From positions 1 through 10,611 of the forward strand of contig JAPHSC010000299.1 of assembly GCA_026193125.1 (NCBI GenBank): a DNA stretch of 10,611 nucleotides, in the 5' to 3' direction. Source of the stretch: Gammaproteobacteria bacterium (lineage in GTDB: Bacteria; Pseudomonadota; Gammaproteobacteria; Steroidobacterales; BM003). The position numbers were made by a program, and so were the translations under genes. The notes below the pieces were generated by a model, which was not told the DNA's origin, did no database searches, and saw nothing but the letters and a program-made list of their open reading frames with translations. Positions 7,002-10,611 of this stretch are shown here, in pieces (positions within the stretch are counted from its first letter, which is position 1; every line of letters starts with the position of its first letter).

Positions 7002-7426
7002 TCGTCATCTCCTGAATGGTGCCGTGCGCTTTCGCATGACGCCGCCTGGAGTTTCTCCAGCACCGCGAAAGCCATAACCAGACCTGCATCGTCAGTCAGC
7101 GAAATGTGGCCATCGCCAATACCCAGTTTCTGGCACATTGTCCGGCCTCGTTCCGAGTACACGATCTCCGGTTTACCCCAGGCGTTCTGCACGACTCCGG
7201 TATCCCTGATCCATACACCGTGGGCGAAACCCGTACCCATGGCCTTGACTATGGCCTCCTTGGCCGCAAAGCGCATCGCCAGAAATCTTACCCGGCGCCT
7301 GGACATGGCGAATTGCTGCAATTCCGCGGGCATCAGAAGGCGTTGCACAAAACGTTCACCAAATCGCTCAAGGCTGCTGGCCACCCGGTCGATTTGCACC
7401 ACATCGGTACCGATTCCGTAAATCAT
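6998..7426 (-). CDS. acpS: Holo-[acyl-carrier-protein] synthase AcpS
   Basis: AcpS transfers the 4'-phosphopantetheine of coenzyme A to the serine of apo-acyl carrier protein, activating it for fatty acid synthesis. The 142-residue product begins MIYGIGTDVVQIDR with the Mg-binding Asp8. It then has RFAAKEAIVKAMG (52-64) with the second metal ligand Glu57, and HISLTDD (107-113). The frame stays open further upstream inside pdxJ, but the ATG at 7426 is chosen. It matches the family N-terminus and shares one base with the pdxJ stop (TGATG). The C-terminus runs about 15 residues beyond the usual 126-residue E. coli form. That tail is hydrophilic and coincides with the DNA carrying the ribosome-binding site of the next gene. 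The pdxJ-acpS order is conserved in gammaproteobacteria. Confidence 0.96.
   Translation of the reverse strand: MIYGIGTDVVQIDRVASSLERFGERFVQRLLMPAELQQFAMSRRRVRFLAMRFAAKEAIVKAMGTGFAHGVWIRDTGVVQNAWGKPEIVYSERGRTMCQKLGIGDGHISLTDDAGLVMAFAVLEKLQAASCESARHHSGDDE
7009..7013 (-). promoter_or_regulatory. Shine-Dalgarno site fixing the GTG start of the exonuclease
   Basis: The minus strand reads AGGAG seven nt before the GTG at 7001, inside the last codons of acpS. No ATG near this point would preserve the N-terminal FDIET motif, so this site decides the start in favour of GTG. Confidence 0.75.
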
Positions 7427-8169
7427 CAGCGTCGTGCCGCGAGCATCAGTCGTTTCATTTCGGCGACTGCAGGCCGCAATCCATCGACGACCGCGCGGGC
7501 CACGATGGCGTGGCCAATATTCAACTCGACAATTTCCGGAATGGCGGCTATGGCCTGCACATTGTGATAATGCAGCCCGTGACCGGCATGTACCCGCAAG
7601 CCGATACTCGCGGCATGGCGAGCCGCTACACACACCCGTTCAAGCTCTTTGTCTGAGTTAGCCCCGACCTGCTCCGCATAAGCTCCCGTATGCAACTCCA
7701 CCACCGGCGCACCGGCTTTTGCGGCAGCATCGAGCTGGCTGGGCTCCGGATCGACAAACAGGCTGACACGAATATTTGCCTCGCCCAAACGTTGGCAGGC
7801 ATCCCTTACTCGAGACAGGCTACCCACTACGTCCAACCCGCCTTCCGTGGTTAATTCCTCACGACTCTCGGGCACCAGGCAAACATCGGGTGGCGCCAAC
7901 TGCGCGGCGATCCTCAGCATCTCCTCGGTAACCGCCATCTCCAGGTTCAAGCGGGTCTGCAGGGTTTCCAGCATTACCCTGACGTCCCGATCCTGGATAT
8001 GGCGGCGATCTTCGCGTAAGTGAATCGTAATACTGTCAGCGCCGCACTGCTCGGCCACCAGGGCCGCATGCACCGGGTCAGGGTAAGATGTTCCTCGCAC
8101 CTGGCGCAGCGTAGCGACATGATCGACGTTCACACCCAGGTCAATCTGGGGGTAGGACCCGGTAGTCAT
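7426..8169 (-). CDS. pdxJ: Pyridoxine 5'-phosphate synthase PdxJ
   Basis: PdxJ condenses 1-deoxy-D-xylulose 5-phosphate with 3-amino-2-oxopropyl phosphate to form pyridoxine 5'-phosphate, the last ring-forming step of the DXP-dependent vitamin B6 pathway. The 247-residue TIM-barrel protein shows LGVNVDHVATLRQVRG (11-26), ITIHLREDRRHI (47-58, active His50), NLEMAV (75-80, Glu77), VPES followed by TTEGG (99-111), ELHTGAYA (158-165), VHAGHGL (193-199, His197) and ELNIGHAI (215-222). The ATG at 8169 has AGGAG six nt upstream (plus-strand 8176-8180). A 244-nt gap containing a repeat copy separates it from recO, whereas in the familiar operon they are close. The stop overlaps acpS by one base. Confidence 0.97.
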   Translation of the reverse strand: MTTGSYPQIDLGVNVDHVATLRQVRGTSYPDPVHAALVAEQCGADSITIHLREDRRHIQDRDVRVMLETLQTRLNLEMAVTEEMLRIAAQLAPPDVCLVPESREELTTEGGLDVVGSLSRVRDACQRLGEANIRVSLFVDPEPSQLDAAAKAGAPVVELHTGAYAEQVGANSDKELERVCVAARHAASIGLRVHAGHGLHYHNVQAIAAIPEIVELNIGHAIVARAVVDGLRPAVAEMKRLMLAARR

Positions 8170-8270
8170 AAGGAACTCCTGAATTCAAATAATTTCCACA
8201 GCCTGGAGGCAGCGACAAGGCTCAGAGAACCAGAGTCTACCAGCAGAGGCCGGGGAGACCCTGGTGTATT

Positions 8271-8398
8271 CTGGACGCAGTAGATTGTAAACGAAAAGAT
8301 TCAGATTGAAGGCGCCGATCGCTCGAAATAGCTGACTATTACCAGGATTGGCAACACAGAAGCTGGGGTTCTTGGCCACAAGATGGGAGCTCTTGAAC
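8271..8398 (-). repeat. Dispersed intergenic repeat, copy A
   Basis: This is a 128-bp element in the recO/pdxJ gap, roughly three-quarters identical by eye to copy B at 10057-10183. The best-preserved block is acgaaaagattcagatt plus gaaggcgcc (8291-8316 on the plus strand), where copy B differs at two positions. A second block reads acagaagctgg. A small inverted repeat aatag-ctga-ctatt lies at 8327-8340; copy B keeps the stem with a different loop. The ends of the element are not inverted repeats of each other, and no obvious target duplication is seen. It starts 15 nt after the recO stop in transcription order and ends 101 nt before pdxJ. The remaining part of that gap (8170-8270) shows only the pdxJ ribosome-binding site. 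Confidence 0.8.
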
Positions 8399-8413
8399 AA
8401 ATAAAGGGCGCCC

Positions 8414-9133
8414 TTAATGTTTCATCGCGCCCAGTACCTGACGGGTTTTTAACGGCCGCTCCCCCAGCAACTGGTCCAGCGCCGCGCGCAGTACGCGTTT
8501 GAGTTGCCGCTGGGATTCTTCGTCCGGTATTTCCGCCGCAGAAGACAAGGATAACAGGGCCCTGCCATGCACCAGAAGGCCATGCTCCTGGCCGGACCGG
8601 GCCAGTACCGGCCCCTCACCCAGGCGATATTCATACAGGGTCTCGGGATCCAGCTCTTCGCCGCTACGCACCTCGCAGGCCAGGTTCAAGCCATAGCCGA
8701 TATCGTCAAGCAGGGCGCATTCGAACATGCGCAAGGACCAGCCGACGGGCCGACCCAGCGCTAGCGAGGCCAGGGTCTGGCGATAATGACCGAAGAGCTC
8801 CTGGTGCGGATCCATACGCTGTAACAGCCGAATCAGCAGCTCGTTCATATAGAAGCCGGAATACAGGCTGTCGCCCGCAAGACTCATCAGGGGCGCACTC
8901 GATTCGGCATCAGTCAGGGTCTTGAGTTCGCCCCGGCCAGACCATGACAGCAGGACTTCGCCAAACGGCTGCAACACCGCTCGCAAGCGTGACTTTGGCC
9001 GGCGTGAACCCCTTGCCACCAGGCCCAGTCGCCCGTGCTCGCGGCTGAATATCTCGATAAGCTGGCTGGTGTCCCGGTAGGCTTGCCGGTGCAATATGAA
9101 AGCGGCGGTCTGGAGTACCTGCCCCTGACTCAT
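8414..9133 (-). CDS. recO: DNA repair protein RecO
   Basis: RecO helps load RecA onto SSB-coated single-stranded DNA in the RecFOR pathway and promotes strand annealing. The 239-residue product is near the E. coli length (242). The N-terminal OB-fold region is recognisable from AFILHRQAYRDTSQLIEIFS (11-30), LGLVARGSRRPKS (36-48) and QPFGEVLLSWSGRGELKTL (55-73). The helical part follows, with the conserved SGFYMNELLIRLL (91-103). The zinc-binding cysteines present in some RecO proteins are absent, as is usual in gammaproteobacteria. The ATG at 9133 overlaps the era stop as ATGA and has no strong ribosome-binding site of its own, so coupled translation is likely. A 12-bp palindrome (8404-8415) overlaps its stop codon. 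Confidence 0.95.
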   Translation of the reverse strand: MSQGQVLQTAAFILHRQAYRDTSQLIEIFSREHGRLGLVARGSRRPKSRLRAVLQPFGEVLLSWSGRGELKTLTDAESSAPLMSLAGDSLYSGFYMNELLIRLLQRMDPHQELFGHYRQTLASLALGRPVGWSLRMFECALLDDIGYGLNLACEVRSGEELDPETLYEYRLGEGPVLARSGQEHGLLVHGRALLSLSSAAEIPDEESQRQLKRVLRAALDQLLGERPLKTRQVLGAMKH

Positions 9134-10032
9134 GCAGTCTCGTAACCGAAACGCTGCAACGCACGCTCACTGTCGGACCAGTTCTCAAGCACCTTGACCC
9201 ACAAATCGAGGTGCACGGGGCGTTTGACCCTGCGCTTGAGCTCGATCCTGGCCTCCTTGCCGATCTGCTTCAACACCTGTCCTGACTGGCCGATGACGAT
9301 CGCCTTGTGCCCTGCACGCCCAACCCAGATTATGGCCTGTACCAGTACCCGTCCTTCCTCATCGTGGCTGTACTGCTCGACTTCCACCGTCAAGCCGTAT
9401 GGCAGTTCCTGATTGAGGCGGTTGGTCAGTTTCTCGCGGATAATCTCGGCCGCCATGAAGGCCTCGGACTTGTCCGTTGTCTGGTCCTGGGGAAACAGGG
9501 GTGGCGATGCGGGCAACTGCCCGAGCATTTCCTTCTGCAGGATATCCAGATTTTTCCCCGTGGCCGCTGACACCGGAACGACTGCGGCAAATTTGTGCCT
9601 GGCTGCCAGTTGCTGCATGAAAGGCAACAATCTTTCCTTATCCTTGATCTTGTCGACCTTGTTAATCACCAGGATAACGGGCAAGCCAGCCTTCTGAACG
9701 CGCCCCAGCACATCCTCATCTTCCTCGGTCATGCGCAGGGCCTCGACTACGAAGGCAACCACGTCGGCTTCGCTGATACTCGACGCCGCCGCCCTGTTCA
9801 TACTGCGGTTGATGGCCTTGCCCCCATGTCGGTGCAGGCCCGGAGTGTCCACCAGTATGATCTGTGAATGCTCGCGATTGAGAATGCCCAATATTCGATG
9901 CCGCGTGGTTTGAGGACGCGCGGTCACAATGCTGATCTTCTGCCCCAACAGGGCGTTCACCAGAGTGGATTTGCCGACGTTGGGACGGCCGACCACAGCT
10001 ACGAAGCCACTTTTGAATTCCATGTCACTCAT
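9130..10032 (-). CDS. era: GTPase Era
   Basis: Era is an essential GTPase that binds the 3' end of 16S rRNA and assists 30S maturation. The 300-residue protein has the complete G-motif series: G1 GRPNVGKS (15-22), G2 around PQTTRH (40-45), G3 DTPG (62-65), G4 NKVD (124-127) and G5 SAA (155-157). The C-terminal KH RNA-binding domain follows, with the signature VIGQSGQVLKQIG (246-258). Length is normal. The ATG at 10032 (MSDMEF) is taken; a second ATG three codons in is possible. AGAGG lies about 14 nt upstream, which is a long spacing. It follows rnc after a 151-nt gap largely filled by repeat copy B, and overlaps recO by 4 nt. Confidence 0.98.
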   Translation of the reverse strand: MSDMEFKSGFVAVVGRPNVGKSTLVNALLGQKISIVTARPQTTRHRILGILNREHSQIILVDTPGLHRHGGKAINRSMNRAAASSISEADVVAFVVEALRMTEEDEDVLGRVQKAGLPVILVINKVDKIKDKERLLPFMQQLAARHKFAAVVPVSAATGKNLDILQKEMLGQLPASPPLFPQDQTTDKSEAFMAAEIIREKLTNRLNQELPYGLTVEVEQYSHDEEGRVLVQAIIWVGRAGHKAIVIGQSGQVLKQIGKEARIELKRRVKRPVHLDLWVKVLENWSDSERALQRFGYETA

Positions 10033-10056
10033 TTGGATAGGAGCCTCTGATTTAGT

Positions 10057-10183
10057 CTGGACGAAGCAGATTGCTAGCGAAAAGATTCAGATTCAAGGCG
10101 CCAATCGTACGTAATAGTGGTTCTATTGCGAAGATTGACAACATAGAAGCTGGATTTTTTAGCCGCAAGACACACGTTCATGA
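10057..10183 (-). repeat. Dispersed intergenic repeat, copy B
   Basis: This is a 127-bp element filling most of the rnc/era gap. It begins right against the rnc stop codon and ends 24 nt before the era start. It aligns with copy A over its whole length with one internal single-base indel and a few differences near the rnc-proximal end. Preserved blocks are gcgaaaagattcagatt (10078-10094), ggcgcc (10097-10102) and atagaagctgg (10143-10153). The inverted repeat aatag-tggtt-ctatt occupies 10113-10127. It can be extended past one mismatch by cg/cg (10110-10111 with 10129-10130), while the loop differs from copy A. Confidence 0.8.
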
Positions 10184-10611
10184 CTAGATCAGAGACTCCT
10201 TTGTCAAAATTTCCAGCATTTTTTCCGCCGAAGCCTGCTCGGCCTTCCTGCGACTGGTGCCGCCCCCGGTGGTGACTTGATCCAGCGAGGCCACTTGACA
10301 ACTGACGCTGAAACGTTGATTGTGCGCCGCGCCCTGCACCTCGTCCACTGCATAGACCGGCAATGCAATGTTACGTGCCTGCAGCCATTCCTGGAGACGG
10401 GTCTTGGAATCCTTCAAGTGTTCGGGCTTTGGCAGGTTGTGCAAACGCTCGTCGAACAATACCAGGATCGCCTTCGACGCAGCCTCGGTACCACCATCAA
10501 GCAGGATGGCCCCGAACATTGCCTCCAGGGCGTCCGCCAGGATAGATTCGCGTCTGTAGCCACCGGACTTGAGTTCACCGGAACCCAGTTTCAATTGATC
10601 ACCCAGGCTGA
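10184..10611 (-). CDS. rnc: Ribonuclease III, C-terminal 141 residues (5' end off window)
   Basis: RNase III cleaves double-stranded RNA in rRNA precursors and some mRNAs. The frame runs in from the window edge; the first full codon is at 10609 and the stop is TAG at 10184-10186. The visible part starts SLGDQLKLGSGELKSGG, then RRESILADALEAMFGAILLD, which holds the acidic catalytic residues equivalent to E. coli Asp114 and Glu117. The double-stranded-RNA-binding domain follows, from DSKTRLQEWLQ to SRRKAEQASAEKMLEIL, near the C-terminus. The signature containing E. coli Asp45 is outside the window. An internal TTG at 10594 is not a real start, because the conserved sequence continues upstream of it. 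The gene directly precedes era as in other gammaproteobacteria. Confidence 0.96.
   Translation of the reverse strand, partial: SLGDQLKLGSGELKSGGYRRESILADALEAMFGAILLDGGTEAASKAILVLFDERLHNLPKPEHLKDSKTRLQEWLQARNIALPVYAVDEVQGAAHNQRFSVSCQVASLDQVTTGGGTSRRKAEQASAEKMLEILTKESLI

Noticed and set aside
7427..7633. Upstream extension of the acpS frame
   Set aside because: This part lies entirely inside pdxJ, and the family N-terminus (IGTDVV) begins right after the ATG at 7426.
8189..8218. Possible pdxJ promoter (TTGTCG, 18 nt, AATTAT on the minus strand)
   Set aside because: It matches only four of six bases in each box, and the predicted transcript start falls almost on the ribosome-binding site.
8185..8400. 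A 71-codon minus-strand frame across the recO/pdxJ gap
   Set aside because: It coincides with repeat copy A. The equivalent frame is broken in copy B by an indel and a stop, and no ribosome-binding site is visible. I treat it as part of the repeat.
8404..8415. Perfect 12-bp palindrome aagggcgccctt overlapping the recO stop, considered as a terminator
   Set aside because: It leaves almost no loop, and only a broken run (TTTATTT) follows on the minus strand, so it is not a convincing intrinsic terminator.

Overview
The window is a chromosomal housekeeping region of a bacterium, most likely a gammaproteobacterium. The evidence is the order rnc-era-recO-pdxJ-acpS, which is the classic gammaproteobacterial cluster, and the nagZ / purine phosphorylase pairing, which resembles Pseudomonas. 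Base composition is moderately GC-rich and even throughout. Every gene I can support lies on the minus strand, so transcription runs from high to low coordinates. No phage, transposase, CRISPR array, tRNA or rRNA is visible.

In transcription order: the 3' part of rnc (RNase III, cut by the window end), era (ribosome-assembly GTPase), recO (recombination mediator), pdxJ (vitamin B6), acpS (holo-ACP synthase), a DEDDy 3'-5' exonuclease, rlmD (23S rRNA m5U methyltransferase), a single-domain CYTH phosphohydrolase, a YkuD-fold L,D-peptidase with no signal peptide, nagZ, hpt (hypoxanthine phosphoribosyltransferase), an S-methyl-5'-thioinosine phosphorylase (mtnP), and finally the 5' part of ppk1 (polyphosphate kinase, cut by the window start).

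The genes are packed very tightly. Seven junctions overlap by 1-4 nt or are 1 nt apart (ATGA, GTGA, TGATG, TAATG), and the nagZ-hpt junction is only 39 nt. Only four junctions exceed 100 nt. Three of these (rnc/era, recO/pdxJ, rlmD/CYTH) carry copies of one dispersed repeat, about 128 bp when full length, all in the same orientation relative to transcription. I found no description of this repeat in memory, and it is the most unusual feature here.

Two functional pairings stand out. The YkuD enzyme overlaps nagZ by 4 nt and lacks an export signal. This suggests a cytoplasmic L,D-carboxypeptidase working with NagZ in peptidoglycan recycling. The hpt and mtnP genes share one base (TAATG), and the phosphorylase carries an Asn where adenine-specific relatives carry Asp. 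This suggests that hypoxanthine released from methylthioinosine is passed directly to salvage into IMP.
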